A stretch of DNA of 41,626 bases from Candidatus Multivorans thiocomprendens. Lineage in GTDB: Bacteria > Acidobacteriota > Thermoanaerobaculia > Multivoradales > Multivoraceae. Shown in pieces: positions 32,302-41,199 of this stretch (its first letter is position 1; every line of letters begins with the position of its first letter). Below the pieces are notes generated by a model. The model saw only the letters and a list, made by a program, of their open reading frames with translations, was not told the origin of the DNA and searched no databases. Location of the stretch: positions 1 to 41,626 of the forward strand of contig JAPVWO010000287.1 in NCBI GenBank assembly GCA_027493375.1, written 5' to 3'. Position numbers and translations under genes: made by a program.

Positions 32302-33729
32302 TCAGTAGGCGTTCCTGGTCAGGCCCCGCCGGAAGGTGAGCCAGAGGATCTGGAGGTCGAGGCGGAGGCTCCAGTTCTCGATGTAGTAGAGGTCGTACTG
32401 GATGCGTTTGCGGATGGACGTGTTGCCGCGCCAGCCGTGGACCTGGGCCCAGCCGGTGAGGCCGGACTTGACCCGGTGGCGAAGCATGTAGTTGGGGATC
32501 TTCTCGCGGAACTCGCGGACGAAGGCGGGGCGTTCGGGGCGGGGGCCGACGCAGGACATGTCGCCGAGGAAGATGTTCCAGAGCTGGGGCAGTTCGTCGA
32601 TCGACCAGCGGCGCAGGAAGGCGCCGATGCGCGTGCGGCGGGGGTCGTCCTCCGTTGCCCAGACCGGGCCGGTCGAGGATTCCGCGCCGACGCGCATCGA
32701 GCGGAACTTGAGGATCATGAAGGAGCGGCCGTCGAGGCCCATGCGCTCCTGGCGGTAGAAGAGCGGGCCGCGGTCCTCCAGCTTGATCAGCAGCATGACG
32801 ACCGGCAGGAAGGGGAGGAGCACGACCATGGTGGCGGCGGAAAGCGTGATGTCCATCGTGCGCTTGGCCAGGCTCGACCAGCCTTCCATCGGCACGTGCG
32901 AGAGATTGATGACCGGCGTGCCGTCGACGTCTTCGATCTCGGCGCGCAGCGTCGCGTACTGGAGGACGTTCGGGACGAGACGAATCTCGATCAATTCGTT
33001 GCCGATGCGGTCGAGCAGGTCGAGGATCTTGCGGTGGGCGGCGAACGGCAGGGCGATCATCACCTGGTCGACGCCGTGCCGTTCGATCGTCTCCTCCAGG
33101 TCGTTCAGGGTGCCGATGACACGCACACCGCCGCCGATGTCGGCGTCCGCCTTTTCCGGATCGTCGTCGAGGAACCCGACGACCTCGTAGCCGAGTTCCC
33201 GGTGACGGCCCAGCTTGGCCGCGATCTCCTCGCCGCTGTCGCCGGCGCCGACGATCAGGATGCGGCGCACGTTGTGGCCGCGTCGGCGAACCGTGCGCAG
33301 AACGGCGCGGGTCGACAGCCGGAGGACGGCGACGAGGAAGATGTCGGAGGCCGCGAACAGGGCGAAGAACGCCCGGCTGTAGGAAAAGGGATCGTCCGTG
33401 CCGGCCTGGGTGAGGCGGTCGAAGGTCAGCACCGAGGTCAGGAGGATCAGCGCCAGCACGGTGGCGACGACGATGCTGATCATCTCGTCCACCCGGCTGT
33501 GCCCGCGGCGGATGCGGTAGAGGCCGTGGAAGTAGTAGACGGTGGGCCAGATCAGGACGATGAACGGCAGCATCCTGAGGTAGGGCTCGAAGTCGGGCAC
33601 CGACTTCGTGATCTCGACCACCGGCTGGACGAACCGCAGGTACCAGGCCAGGAAGAAGGCCCCCACGGTCGCGGCGATGTCGCCGCCCAGGTTCAGCGCG
33701 GCGGTGACGCGAAGTTGCTTGTGGAGCAC
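32302..33729 (-). CDS. Undecaprenyl-phosphate sugar-1-phosphate transferase (WbaP/WcaJ-like)
   Basis: This is a 475-residue polytopic membrane enzyme that starts a surface polysaccharide by moving a hexose-1-phosphate from a nucleotide sugar onto undecaprenyl phosphate. Four to five hydrophobic segments fill residues 10-135. A Rossmann-like CoA-binding domain follows (RRILIVGAGDSGEEIAAKL, about 150-240). After a further hydrophobic hairpin near 285-310 comes the catalytic 'bacterial sugar transferase' domain, with the DRGPLFYRQERMGLDGRSF, LKFRSMR, RTRIGAFLRRWSIDELPQLWN and MSCVGPRPERP blocks, including the catalytic Asp-Glu of SIDELPQ. It ends LTRNAY. The two GT4 enzymes next door probably extend the same lipid-linked product. 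Confidence 0.92.
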   Translation of the reverse strand: MLHKQLRVTAALNLGGDIAATVGAFFLAWYLRFVQPVVEITKSVPDFEPYLRMLPFIVLIWPTVYYFHGLYRIRRGHSRVDEMISIVVATVLALILLTSVLTFDRLTQAGTDDPFSYSRAFFALFAASDIFLVAVLRLSTRAVLRTVRRRGHNVRRILIVGAGDSGEEIAAKLGRHRELGYEVVGFLDDDPEKADADIGGGVRVIGTLNDLEETIERHGVDQVMIALPFAAHRKILDLLDRIGNELIEIRLVPNVLQYATLRAEIEDVDGTPVINLSHVPMEGWSSLAKRTMDITLSAATMVVLLPFLPVVMLLIKLEDRGPLFYRQERMGLDGRSFMILKFRSMRVGAESSTGPVWATEDDPRRTRIGAFLRRWSIDELPQLWNIFLGDMSCVGPRPERPAFVREFREKIPNYMLRHRVKSGLTGWAQVHGWRGNTSIRKRIQYDLYYIENWSLRLDLQILWLTFRRGLTRNAY

Positions 33730-33923
33730 CGTCTTCAGTCCTGCGAGGCCGCCGCCGCTCGATCGCGCGGGCGCCGGATGCTACCAGTGCCCGAAGCCGG
33801 CGCGGCGGCCCGGTGCCGGCCGCGCCCGAACGCATCGCGACGTTGACAAGTGGCGGTAACGACTCGTAGCCTTCGGGGTTTGCGCGGTTGCGCCTTGCCG
33901 GAGTCGCGGCGGACCATGGAAGA

Positions 33924-33975
33924 GTGACCCGCGGAGGTGACCCGCGGAGGTGACTCGCAGAGGTGGCTCGCGGTT
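33924..33975. repeat. 13-bp direct repeats upstream of the DUF177-rpmF-fab operon
   Basis: Two identical 13-base units (33924-33936, 33937-33949) are followed by a third with two changes (33950-33962) and a degenerate fourth (33963-33975). They end about 30 bases before the start of the DUF177 gene, in the divergent gap with the sugar transferase gene. This is suitable for binding of a repeat-recognising regulator, but the 13-bp period does not match one helical turn. It could equally be a small tandem duplication. Confidence 0.6.
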
Positions 33976-34006
33976 TGAGACGGCGGACGCCTGACGGTGA
34001 AATCGG

Positions 34007-34573
34007 ATGCATCTGCAGCTCGACCAGGCCCGTAGCGGCCCTCTCCGCTGGAGCGACGCGATCGGCGTGGCGGCCGCGGACCTGCGCCGCAACGAAGCGC
34101 TGGTTCCGGGCACTGTCGACTGCGAAGGCAGCCTGACCTTCACCGGGCCGGACTTCCTGCTCCAGACGCGGCTGCGCTACCGCCATCGACTTCGCTGTGA
34201 CCGTTGCCTGACCCCTTACGAGGAGGATGTCGACTTGCCGCTCGCGTTCGTCGTGACGGCCGGCGACGCGGACGGCCCGGCCACGGCGGACGGCGAAGGG
34301 GACCCGCACGGCGCCCGCGAACTGGAGCCGGAGGATCTCTCGACGCTCGTCGCGGTCGACGGCGCCATCGACCTGTTCCGGCTGGTCCGCGAGCAGGTCG
34401 AGCTCAACGTGCCGATGAAACCGACGTGCGATCCGGCCTGCCGGGGCCTGTGCCCCCAGTGCGGAGTCGACCGGAACCGGGAGGCCTGCACCTGCTCCGG
34501 GGAGCGCGTCGATCCTCGCTGGGCCGGCCTGGAAGCGGTCCGCGAACGCCTTGCCGGTAGTCTGACCGGCTAG
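34007..34573 (+). CDS. yceD: YceD family protein (DUF177)
   Basis: The protein has 188 residues. YceD is widely conserved next to rpmF and has been implicated in 23S rRNA maturation and accumulation. The N-terminal half is beta-rich ([30 protein letters not shown]) with the CDRC pair. The C-terminal part has the second cysteine cluster ([13 protein letters not shown] ... ACTC), so a zinc site is likely. An acidic, low-complexity linker lies near 85-105. Immediately downstream are rpmF and plsX, the classic arrangement. The ATG at 34007 has no strong ribosome site. The family assignment is secure; the molecular role is known only in outline. Confidence 0.88.
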   Translation: MHLQLDQARSGPLRWSDAIGVAAADLRRNEALVPGTVDCEGSLTFTGPDFLLQTRLRYRHRLRCDRCLTPYEEDVDLPLAFVVTAGDADGPATADGEGDPHGARELEPEDLSTLVAVDGAIDLFRLVREQVELNVPMKPTCDPACRGLCPQCGVDRNREACTCSGERVDPRWAGLEAVRERLAGSLTG

Positions 34574-34602
34574 CCAATGAGCCAGGAAAGGAAATAGAAG
34601 GA

Positions 34603-34788
34603 ATGGCCAATCCCAAACGGCGGCACTCGAAGGCGCGTCGGGACCGGCGACGGTCCCATGACGCCTTGAAGCGTCCCGCCGCCTCAATCTGTCCGAACTG
34701 CGGCGAAACCAAGCTGCCGCATCGCGCATGCAGGTACTGCGGTTACTACCGCGGGCGTGACGTGATCGACGTCGAGGACGTTCTTTAG
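34603..34788 (+). CDS. rpmF: 50S ribosomal protein L32
   Basis: This is a 61-residue basic protein of the large ribosomal subunit. It begins [19 protein letters not shown], the universal L32 N-terminus, and has the zinc ribbon [20 protein letters not shown] with all four cysteines, the C+ form that needs zinc. The ATG follows GGAAAGG. It is co-directional with yceD (29-base gap) and plsX (30-base gap), the conserved link between translation and lipid synthesis. Confidence 0.97.
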   Translation: MANPKRRHSKARRDRRRSHDALKRPAASICPNCGETKLPHRACRYCGYYRGRDVIDVEDVL

Positions 34789-34818
34789 CAGGCCGACGCC
34801 GGCGGCGCCGCGGTCCCG

Positions 34819-35871
34819 ATGACGAATCGATCCCCTGCACCCGAGCCGACGGTGATCGCCGTCGATGCGATGGGCGGCGATCACGCTCCGCGGACGGTGG
34901 TCGAGGGGGCGCTCCTGGCCGCGCGGGAGAGCGGCCTTCGGTTGCTGCTGGTCGGCCGTCGGGATGCGCTGGAACGGGAGATCGAGGAACTCGAATCCGT
35001 CGCGGCCGACCTCGACCGGATCGAGATCGTTCACGCCCGCGAAGTCGTCGGCATGGGCGAGTCGGCGCTGGCGGTGCGCCGGAAACGGGATTCCTCGGTG
35101 CGGGTCTGCGCCCGCCTGGTCAGGGAAGGCCGGGCCGCGGCGATGCTGACGGCGGGAAACACGGGCGCCGCCCTTGTCGCCGGCAAGATGGTCATCGGCG
35201 TCGCGCCCGGAGTTGATCGACCGGCCCTGGCCGTCGCGCTGCCGCGCCGCGACGGCAGCACGATCCTGCTCGATGCCGGCGCCAACGTGGACTCCAAGCT
35301 CCATCAGCTCCGCCAGTTCGCGGTGATGGGGCACTACCTGGCTGAGAACCTCCTGCGCCTGGAGTCGCCGCGGATCGGTCTGCTTTCGATCGGCGAGGAA
35401 GTGGGCAAGGGAACGGAACTCGTCCGCGAGGTGTTCAAGGCGCTCGACGCCACGGGCCTCAACTTCGTCGGCAACGTCGAGGGCGGCGACGTGTTCAACG
35501 GCGCTGTCGATGTCGTCGTCTGCGACGGTTTCGTCGGCAACGCGATCCTCAAGAGCGCCGAGTCCCTGGGCGAGTTCGTGAGCGGACAGTTGCGCCAGGA
35601 GATGGGAAGCACGTGGCGGGCGCGGTTCGGCTATCTGCTGGCGCGGTCGGCTTTCGAGCGCTTCAAGCGCCGCCTCGACTACAGCGAGTATGGCGGCGCG
35701 CCGCTGCTCGGGCTCCGGGGCGGCTGCTTCGTTGCCCACGGCCGTTCCTCCGCGCACGCGATCCACAGCGCCGTGCGGCGGGCGGTAGAGTTCTGCGACG
35801 CGGGCATTCACCTCAAGGTCAGCGCGAAGCTCGCCGAGGTCGCGTACGAAACGCGCTCGAAGGCGGGATGA
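34819..35871 (+). CDS. plsX: Phosphate acyltransferase PlsX
   Basis: PlsX converts acyl-ACP and phosphate to acyl-phosphate, the donor used by PlsY in the first acylation of glycerol-3-phosphate. The protein has 350 residues. The N-terminus VIAVDAMGGDHAPRTVVEGAL is the family signature, followed by LTAGNTGAALVAGK, LLDAGANVDSK, ARIGLLSIGEE-type (RIGLLSIGEEVGKG), NVEGGDVFNGAVDVVVCDGFVGN, and GGAPLLGLRGGCFVAHGRS near the C-terminus. It is a soluble, peripheral membrane enzyme. Its stop overlaps the fabH start (ATGA). Confidence 0.95.
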   Translation: MTNRSPAPEPTVIAVDAMGGDHAPRTVVEGALLAARESGLRLLLVGRRDALEREIEELESVAADLDRIEIVHAREVVGMGESALAVRRKRDSSVRVCARLVREGRAAAMLTAGNTGAALVAGKMVIGVAPGVDRPALAVALPRRDGSTILLDAGANVDSKLHQLRQFAVMGHYLAENLLRLESPRIGLLSIGEEVGKGTELVREVFKALDATGLNFVGNVEGGDVFNGAVDVVVCDGFVGNAILKSAESLGEFVSGQLRQEMGSTWRARFGYLLARSAFERFKRRLDYSEYGGAPLLGLRGGCFVAHGRSSAHAIHSAVRRAVEFCDAGIHLKVSAKLAEVAYETRSKAG

Positions 35872-36932
35872 CGAGGGATGACGGCGGAATGACGAACGGT
35901 TTGCAGGGACACTCCTCCAACGGGACGCTCCGGGTCCGGATCGCCGGCACGGGCCGCTCGGTGCCCGATCGGGTGCTGACCAACGCCGACCTGGAGCGCA
36001 TCGTCGACACGTCGAACGACTGGATCATCGCGCGTACCGGCATCGAGGAACGCCGGGTCGCGTCCGACGAGGAGTACACCTCGGTTTTCGCCGTCGACGC
36101 CGCCCGCAAGGCGATGGAGATGGCCGGGGTCGAGGCGTCGGACGTGGACCTCGTCCTGATCTCGACAGTGACGCCGGACATGCCCTTCCCGGCCACGGCC
36201 TGCCTGGTGCAGGAGGAACTCGGTGCGAAGGACGCCACCGCGTTCGACCTGAACGCCGGCTGCACGGGGTTCGTCTACGGCCTCTCCGTGGCCCACCAGT
36301 ACGTGTCGAGCGGCGCCGCCTCCACGGCCCTGGTCATCGGGGCCGAGTCGCTGACGAAGTACACGGACTACGAGGACCGTTCGACCTGCGTTCTGTTCGG
36401 CGACGGCGCCGGCGCGGTGGTGCTGCGCGGCGAGGACCCGCCGGGGCCCTCCAGCGAGAACGGGCTGTCGGGCATTCTCTCGGTGGCGATCCACAGCGAC
36501 GGCTCGCTCGCTCACCTGCTCGAGATGCCGGGCGGCGGCAGCCGCAATCCCCCGAACCGGCCCGAGACCCTGGAGGCCCGCCTGCCCTTCATCCGGATGC
36601 TCGGCAACGAGACCTTCAAGGTCGCGGTGCGCACCCTGGCCGAGGTTTCGGGCGAGGTGCTCGAGGGCGCCGGGCAACGTCCCGAAGACGTCCGGTGGCT
36701 GATACCCCACCAGGCCAACCGCCGGATCATCGACGCCGTGGGCCGCAGGATCGACGTGCCGGCCGACCGCGTCTACGTCAACGTCGAGCGTTACGGCAAC
36801 ACGTCGGCCGCATCCATCCCGATCGCCCTCGACGAGTTGAACCGTGACGGCCGGATCGACACCGGCGACCTGGTCCTGATGGCGGCCTTCGGCGCCGGCC
36901 TCACCTGGGGCGCGGCCGCGGTGCGCTTCTGA
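35868..36932 (+). CDS. fabH: 3-oxoacyl-ACP synthase III (FabH)
   Basis: FabH condenses an acyl-CoA primer with malonyl-ACP to start type II fatty-acid synthesis. The protein has 354 residues from the ATG that overlaps the plsX stop; a second ATG at 35889 would start closer to the conserved LRVRIAGTGRSVP and is also possible. The catalytic triad is Cys132 (NAGCTGF), His281 (IPHQANRR) and Asn311 (YGNTSAAS), all in standard context. SNDWIIARTGIEERR is the family N-terminal signature. The first gene-specific step of the fab cluster, it is probably translated in step with plsX. Confidence 0.95.
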   Translation: MTRDDGGMTNGLQGHSSNGTLRVRIAGTGRSVPDRVLTNADLERIVDTSNDWIIARTGIEERRVASDEEYTSVFAVDAARKAMEMAGVEASDVDLVLISTVTPDMPFPATACLVQEELGAKDATAFDLNAGCTGFVYGLSVAHQYVSSGAASTALVIGAESLTKYTDYEDRSTCVLFGDGAGAVVLRGEDPPGPSSENGLSGILSVAIHSDGSLAHLLEMPGGGSRNPPNRPETLEARLPFIRMLGNETFKVAVRTLAEVSGEVLEGAGQRPEDVRWLIPHQANRRIIDAVGRRIDVPADRVYVNVERYGNTSAASIPIALDELNRDGRIDTGDLVLMAAFGAGLTWGAAAVRF

Positions 36933-36957
36933 CGCTGGCTTGCCCGCGGGTTGCACG

Positions 36958-37887
36958 ATGAGCGCGGTCGCGTACGTCTTTCCGGGCCAGGGCTCGCAGC
37001 GGGTCGGCATGGGCCGGGCGCTGGCCTCGGCCTTTCCCGAGGCGCGGGCGGTGTTCGAGGAGGCGGACGACACGCTCGGCTTCTCCCTGTCCGGGCTCTG
37101 CTTCGAGGGTCCCGAGGACGAGCTCCAACTGACCGCGAACACCCAACCGGCGATCGTCGCCATGTCCGTCGCGGTGCTGCGCTGCTACCTGGCGCGGGAT
37201 CCTCGGCCGGAGGCCCCGGCCTTCGTCGCCGGTCACAGCCTGGGCGAGTACTCGGCTCTGGTGGCGGCCGGAGTCCTCGAACTCGCCGACGCCCTGCGGC
37301 TGGTGCGGGCCCGGGGGCAGGCGATGCAGCAGGCGGTGCCGGTCGGCGAGGGCGCCATGGCCGCGATCCTCGGGTTGAGCGAGGAGGAAACGGCAGCGGT
37401 GGCGGCAGAGGCGGCGAGCAACACGGGTGGCGTCTGCCAGCTCGCCAACCTGAACGCACCCGGACAGATCGTGATCGCCGGCGCGGCGGGAGCGGTCGGC
37501 AGGGCCGTGGAGCTTGCGGATGAGCGGGGCGCGCGGCGGGCGATTCCGCTGTCCGTGTCGGCGCCCTTCCACTGCGCTCTGATGGCGCCCGCGCGGGTCG
37601 CGATGGAGTCCCTGATCCGGGACGTTCCGATGGCGGATCCGGAGGTTCCGGTCGTCTGCAACGTGGATGCCGTAGAGGTCAAGACGGCGGCGGCGGCTCG
37701 GGACGCGCTGGTCCGGCAGATCGACGGCGCCGTGCGCTGGTCGGAGTCGGTGGCCCTCATGGCGGGCCTTGGCGTCGAGCGACTGGTCGAGATCGGACCG
37801 GGAAAGGTGCTCTCCGGGCTCGCCCGCCGTATCGAGCGCGGCCTGAAGGTTCAGGCGGTCGCCGAACCGAAGGACCTCGCCGCGTGA
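36958..37887 (+). CDS. fabD: Malonyl-CoA:ACP transacylase
   Basis: FabD loads malonyl units from CoA onto ACP. The protein has 309 residues. The ATG at 36958 gives [19 protein letters not shown], the usual N-terminus. The active-site serine is Ser94 in [12 protein letters not shown]. The arginine block [11 protein letters not shown] and the histidine of SAPFHCALM complete the active site. The region near [10 protein letters not shown] matches the family C-terminus. The TGA stop overlaps the GTG start of fabG by four bases. Confidence 0.95.
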   Translation: MSAVAYVFPGQGSQRVGMGRALASAFPEARAVFEEADDTLGFSLSGLCFEGPEDELQLTANTQPAIVAMSVAVLRCYLARDPRPEAPAFVAGHSLGEYSALVAAGVLELADALRLVRARGQAMQQAVPVGEGAMAAILGLSEEETAAVAAEAASNTGGVCQLANLNAPGQIVIAGAAGAVGRAVELADERGARRAIPLSVSAPFHCALMAPARVAMESLIRDVPMADPEVPVVCNVDAVEVKTAAAARDALVRQIDGAVRWSESVALMAGLGVERLVEIGPGKVLSGLARRIERGLKVQAVAEPKDLAA

Positions 37888-38630
37888 GCGTCTTCGACCT
37901 GACGGGCAGAACCGCTCTGATCACCGGCGCCTCGCGCGGCATCGGCCGCGCCGCGGCGGTGCTGCTGGCGCGGCAGGGCGCGCGCGTGGTGCTTGCCGCC
38001 CGCAACGAGGAACTCCTCGACGAGGTTGCCGGCGCGATACGAGCGGGCGGCGGCGAGGCCCATTCGATGGCGCTCGATCTCGGCCATCACGAGTCGATCC
38101 CCACCGCGGTGCGGGGGCTTCCCTCGGAGTTCGCGGCCGTCGACATCCTGGTGAACAACGCGGGCATCACCGCCGACAACCTGCTGGCGCGGATGACTCT
38201 GGAGCAGTGGCGGCGGGTGCTGGACGTGAACCTCACCGGCGCCTTCGTCCTGACCAAGGCGCTGGTCCGCGGCATGATGCGGCGCCGCCGCGGCCGGGTC
38301 GTGTCCGTGTCTTCGGTGGCCGGGGTGGTCGGCAACGCGGGCCAGACGAACTACGCCGCCTCCAAGGCCGGCCTGATCGGGTTCAGCAAGTCGCTCGCGC
38401 GGGAGCTGCTGAGCCGCGGGATCACGGTCAACGTGGTGGCGCCCGGCTTCATCGAGACGGACATGACCGCGGCCCTGCCGGACGGAGCGGGCGAGCGCTT
38501 CCTGGAGCAGCACGGCCTGGTCCGTCTGGGGACGGTGGACGACATCGCGGCGGCGGTGCTGTACCTGGCGAGCGACGAGGCGTCCTATGTCACGGGCGAG
38601 GTGCTGAGCGTCAGCGGTGGCATGACCTAG
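37884..38630 (+). CDS. fabG: 3-oxoacyl-ACP reductase
   Basis: FabG reduces 3-ketoacyl-ACP with NADPH in each elongation cycle. This is a 248-residue short-chain dehydrogenase. The cofactor loop is [12 protein letters not shown] near residue 12, and NNAGIT follows near residue 90. The catalytic residues are the Ser of VSSVAG, Tyr157 and Lys161 (NYAASKAG). The C-terminal motif [11 protein letters not shown] and the end SVSGGMT are typical. It starts at a GTG overlapping fabD. A 119-base gap separates it from acpP. Confidence 0.96.
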   Translation: MSVFDLTGRTALITGASRGIGRAAAVLLARQGARVVLAARNEELLDEVAGAIRAGGGEAHSMALDLGHHESIPTAVRGLPSEFAAVDILVNNAGITADNLLARMTLEQWRRVLDVNLTGAFVLTKALVRGMMRRRRGRVVSVSSVAGVVGNAGQTNYAASKAGLIGFSKSLARELLSRGITVNVVAPGFIETDMTAALPDGAGERFLEQHGLVRLGTVDDIAAAVLYLASDEASYVTGEVLSVSGGMT

Positions 38631-38659
38631 CGGAGTCGATCGCGGCCGAAGACCTTGCA

Positions 38660-38689
38660 TTGGACGGATGGCCCCGGTGGTGGCATAGT
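38660..38689 (+). promoter_or_regulatory. Possible sigma70-type promoter for acpP
   Basis: TTGGAC (38660-38665) and CATAGT (38684-38689) are separated by 18 bases in the 119-base gap between fabG and acpP. Each hexamer matches four of six consensus positions. ACP is made in large excess over the other Fab enzymes in well-studied bacteria, so an internal promoter is plausible. The evidence is only the spacing and partial matches. Confidence 0.3.
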
Positions 38690-38749
38690 CTTCCCTCTGC
38701 CCGCGGGTCCGAAACGCCAAACCTGCCTTTACCCTCGAGAGGAACCAGA

Positions 38750-38989
38750 ATGTCCGTAGTCGAAAAGGTCAACAGCATCATCGTCGAGCAGCTCGGAGTC
38801 GATGCCGACGAAGTCACTCCGGAGGCCAGCTTCACTGACGACCTCGGTGCAGACTCGCTCGACATCGTCGAGTTGGTCATGGCCTTCGAGGAGGAGTTCG
38901 GTATCGAGATTCCGGACGAGGACGCCGAGAAGATCGGCTCGGTCAAGGAGGCCATCGACTACATTCAGGCTCACGGCTCTTCGAACTGA
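38750..38989 (+). CDS. acpP: Acyl carrier protein
   Basis: This is a 79-residue acidic carrier that holds growing acyl chains on a 4'-phosphopantetheine arm. The attachment serine is Ser36 in [13 protein letters not shown], the invariant ACP signature. The four-helix pattern is complete: helix [15 protein letters not shown], helix II after DSLD, and the C-terminal helix [12 protein letters not shown]. The ATG at 38750 follows GAGAGGA at a good distance. It has its own leader (119 bases) and is followed by three hairpins before fabF, which could set its expression apart from the other fab genes. Confidence 0.97.
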   Translation: MSVVEKVNSIIVEQLGVDADEVTPEASFTDDLGADSLDIVELVMAFEEEFGIEIPDEDAEKIGSVKEAIDYIQAHGSSN

Positions 38990-39004
38990 CCGTCCGCTGG
39001 GTGC

Positions 39005-39075
39005 GCGGGTCTTCTGACCCGCTGCCGCCGAAGGCGGCCAGAAGAACGTACCGGCCGTCAGGCCGGCGCTGTTTT
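39005..39075 (+). promoter_or_regulatory. Three hairpins with alternative pairing between acpP and fabF
   Basis: Hairpin 1 has 7-bp arms 39005-39011 and 39016-39022 with loop TTCT. Hairpin 2 has 6-bp arms 39024-39029 and 39033-39038 with loop GAA. Hairpin 3 has 6-bp arms 39051-39056 and 39061-39066 with loop GTCA and is followed by T4 at 39072-39075. In addition, CTTCTG (39011-39016) can pair with CAGAAG (39039-39044) around hairpin 2, which would dissolve hairpin 1. The set may attenuate transcription into fabF or stabilise the acpP message. Confidence 0.55.
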
Positions 39076-39094
39076 GGAGCAGATTCCTGGACCA

Positions 39095-40336
39095 ATGAGC
39101 GACCGTAGACGCGTCGTCATTACCGGCGTGGGGCTGGTGTCTCCGCTTGGCGTGGGCACGGAGGCGACCTGGTCCGGCCTGATGGAGGGACGGAGCGGTG
39201 TCGGTCCGCTGACGCGGGTCGACGCCGACCTCTACACGACGAAGATCGCCGCGGAGGTGCGGGACTTCGACGCCGAGCGGTTCATGGAGCGCAAGGCGAT
39301 TCGCCGGGTCGACCTGTTCATCCAGTTCGGCCTCGCCGCCGCGACGCTCGCCCACGAGGACGCGGGGCTTGTCATCGACGACGGCAACCGGGACCGCGTC
39401 GCCACCGTCGTCGGTTCCGGCATGGGCGGCCTGCCTCTGATCGAACACATGCACGGCATCTGGCGCGACCGCGGTCCGCGCCGGGTGTCGCCGTTCTTCA
39501 TCCCCGGCCTGGTCGCGAACATGGCCTCCGGCCAGATCTCGATCCGCTTCGGCGCGCGTGGCCCGAACACCTGCCCGACGACCGCCTGCACGACCGGCCT
39601 GCACGGCGTCGGCGACGCGTTCCGGATGATCCAGCATGGCTATGCCGACGCCGCCTTCGCCGGCGGCGCCGAGGCCACGACATCCGACCTGGCGCTGGCC
39701 GGCTTCGGCGCGATGAAGGCGCTCTCGGTGCGCAACGACGAGCCGACCAGGGCGTCGCGGCCGTGGGACAAGGACCGCGACGGCTTCGTGCTCGGGGAGG
39801 GCGCCGGGATCCTCATTCTGGAGGAGCGTGAGGCGGCGCTCGAGCGTGGCGCCCACGTCTACGCCGAGATCGTCGGCTACGGCATGAGTTCCGACGCCTA
39901 CCACGTCTCGGCGCCGGAGCCGGAGGGCGACGGCGCGGCCCGGGTGATGCTGGCGGCGCTCGACGACGCGGGGCTGGCGCCCGAGACGGTCGACTACGTC
40001 AACGCCCATGGCACCTCGACTCCGCTCGGCGACATCGCCGAGGTCCGGGCGGTCAAGCGCGTGTTCGGCGACCACGCCTACCGCTTGGCCGTGTCCTCGA
40101 CCAAGTCCTCGACGGGTCACCTGCTGGGCGCCGCGGGCGGCGTCGAAGCCGGCATCCTGGCGCTGACCGTCGACCGCCAGGTGCTGCCGGCGACGCTGAA
40201 TCTCGACGAAGCCGGCGAGGAGTGCGATCTGGACTTCGTGCCCCACGAGCCGCGCGAGGCGAAGGTCGACGTGGCGCTGACCAACTCCTTCGGCTTCGGC
40301 GGCACGAACGGCGCGCTGATCATGGCCAGGGCCTGA
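39095..40336 (+). CDS. fabF: 3-oxoacyl-ACP synthase II (FabF)
   Basis: FabF elongates acyl-ACP with malonyl-ACP. This is a 413-residue condensing enzyme; the ATG at 39095 gives [19 protein letters not shown]. The catalytic Cys165 is in [10 protein letters not shown], His305 in [11 protein letters not shown] and His342 in [27 protein letters not shown] ends the protein in the standard way. An in-frame ATG at 39074 would add seven residues. Last gene of the plsX-fabHDG-acpP-fabF run; rnc, often next, is not here. Confidence 0.96.
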   Translation: MSDRRRVVITGVGLVSPLGVGTEATWSGLMEGRSGVGPLTRVDADLYTTKIAAEVRDFDAERFMERKAIRRVDLFIQFGLAAATLAHEDAGLVIDDGNRDRVATVVGSGMGGLPLIEHMHGIWRDRGPRRVSPFFIPGLVANMASGQISIRFGARGPNTCPTTACTTGLHGVGDAFRMIQHGYADAAFAGGAEATTSDLALAGFGAMKALSVRNDEPTRASRPWDKDRDGFVLGEGAGILILEEREAALERGAHVYAEIVGYGMSSDAYHVSAPEPEGDGAARVMLAALDDAGLAPETVDYVNAHGTSTPLGDIAEVRAVKRVFGDHAYRLAVSSTKSSTGHLLGAAGGVEAGILALTVDRQVLPATLNLDEAGEECDLDFVPHEPREAKVDVALTNSFGFGGTNGALIMARA

Positions 40337-40384
40337 CCGCGCACCGGCGCGGGGCCGGCGCCGGACTCCCATTTCAGAGATCGG

Positions 40385-40419
40385 TCAGATGGACTCAGCT
40401 TTCGTTCAGTTACGGTCAG
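40385..40419 (+). promoter_or_regulatory. Four helically phased TCAG motifs, candidate operator
   Basis: TCAG occurs at 40385, 40395, 40406 and 40416, spaced 10, 11 and 10 bases apart, so all four face the same side of the helix. They lie 27 bases upstream of the earliest start of the winged-helix regulator gene. The DNA-binding domain encoded next door is of the OmpR/PhoB type, which typically binds direct repeats at about 10-11-bp spacing. Autoregulation is an inference. Confidence 0.4.
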
Positions 40420-40445
40420 CGAAGTAGCGTGCGAGACTCCACGTA

Positions 40446-41192
40446 ATGCGCTTTCGAGGCTCCGGGTCCCGCTTGTCGCAACTGTTGAGACGCCACCCTG
40501 ACGGACCGGACTTCGACGGCTCGTCAGGCACCCTGGACGACATGACCGAAGATGTCCGGCGGCGGCCATTCGCTCCGCGCGGTTCCGGCCGGCTCGGGCT
40601 GGTTCCAGGGCGCCGCAAGCGCGACGGTTGTCCTCGGAGGCGCCGACTCCGGTTCGGCGACTTCGAGTTCGACCCTGGCGCTCGGGAGCTGATCGGGCCG
40701 GCCGGCGTCGTCAGGCTGCAGCCGCAGCCCGCCAGACTCCTGGAGTTGCTGCTCGAACGAAGCGGCGACGTGGTGTCGCGAGAAACGGTGAGGCGCCACC
40801 TCTGGCGGGACAAGATTCACGTCGAGTTCGACCAGGGAATGAACACCTGCGTCAAGAGGATCCGATCGGCGCTGAACGACAGGGCGGAGGCGCCTCGCTA
40901 CATCGAGACGCTGCCGCGACTCGGCTATCGATTCCTCGAGCCGGTGACCGAGATCGGCGGTGGCGGTGGCCTCCTCGGAATCCGGGGAGGAACTCACCGC
41001 GGCCGGTTCCGATTGACGATGCTCGCCATCCTTCTGGCGGTCGGGTTGGCGATCGGCATCGCCTCGCTGGCCGCCTGGCGCGCCTTCGTCCCGTCGCCCT
41101 GTTCGGAAACGGAAACCGCCACGCGACCCGGAGAGGCTTCGGTCCCCCGGGCGGCTTCCGGCCTCCGCGGCCCTCGCGGCGAAGTAGAGTAG
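40446..41192 (+). CDS. CadC/ToxR-like membrane-bound winged-helix regulator
   Basis: The protein has 248 residues from the ATG at 40446; an ATG at 40542 (residue 33) is closer to the domain and may be the real start. Residues about 67-165 form an OmpR/PhoB-type winged helix (RFGDFEFDPGARELIG, LQPQPARLLELLLERSGDVVSRETVRRHLW, YIETLPRLGYRFLEPV). A transmembrane segment follows at about 190-215 (LTMLAILLAVGLAIGIASLAAW), and only about 35 residues remain outside, so there is no sizeable sensor or TPR domain as in many relatives. It could be truncated or work through a partner protein. The ligand and targets are unknown. Confidence 0.78.
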   Translation: MRFRGSGSRLSQLLRRHPDGPDFDGSSGTLDDMTEDVRRRPFAPRGSGRLGLVPGRRKRDGCPRRRRLRFGDFEFDPGARELIGPAGVVRLQPQPARLLELLLERSGDVVSRETVRRHLWRDKIHVEFDQGMNTCVKRIRSALNDRAEAPRYIETLPRLGYRFLEPVTEIGGGGGLLGIRGGTHRGRFRLTMLAILLAVGLAIGIASLAAWRAFVPSPCSETETATRPGEASVPRAASGLRGPRGEVE

Positions 41193-41199
41193 CCGCTCC

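Noticed and set aside
32207-34840. An 877-codon minus-strand open frame over the sugar transferase, DUF177 and rpmF
   Set aside because: It is antisense to rpmF and yceD and out of frame with the sugar transferase, all of which are unmistakable.
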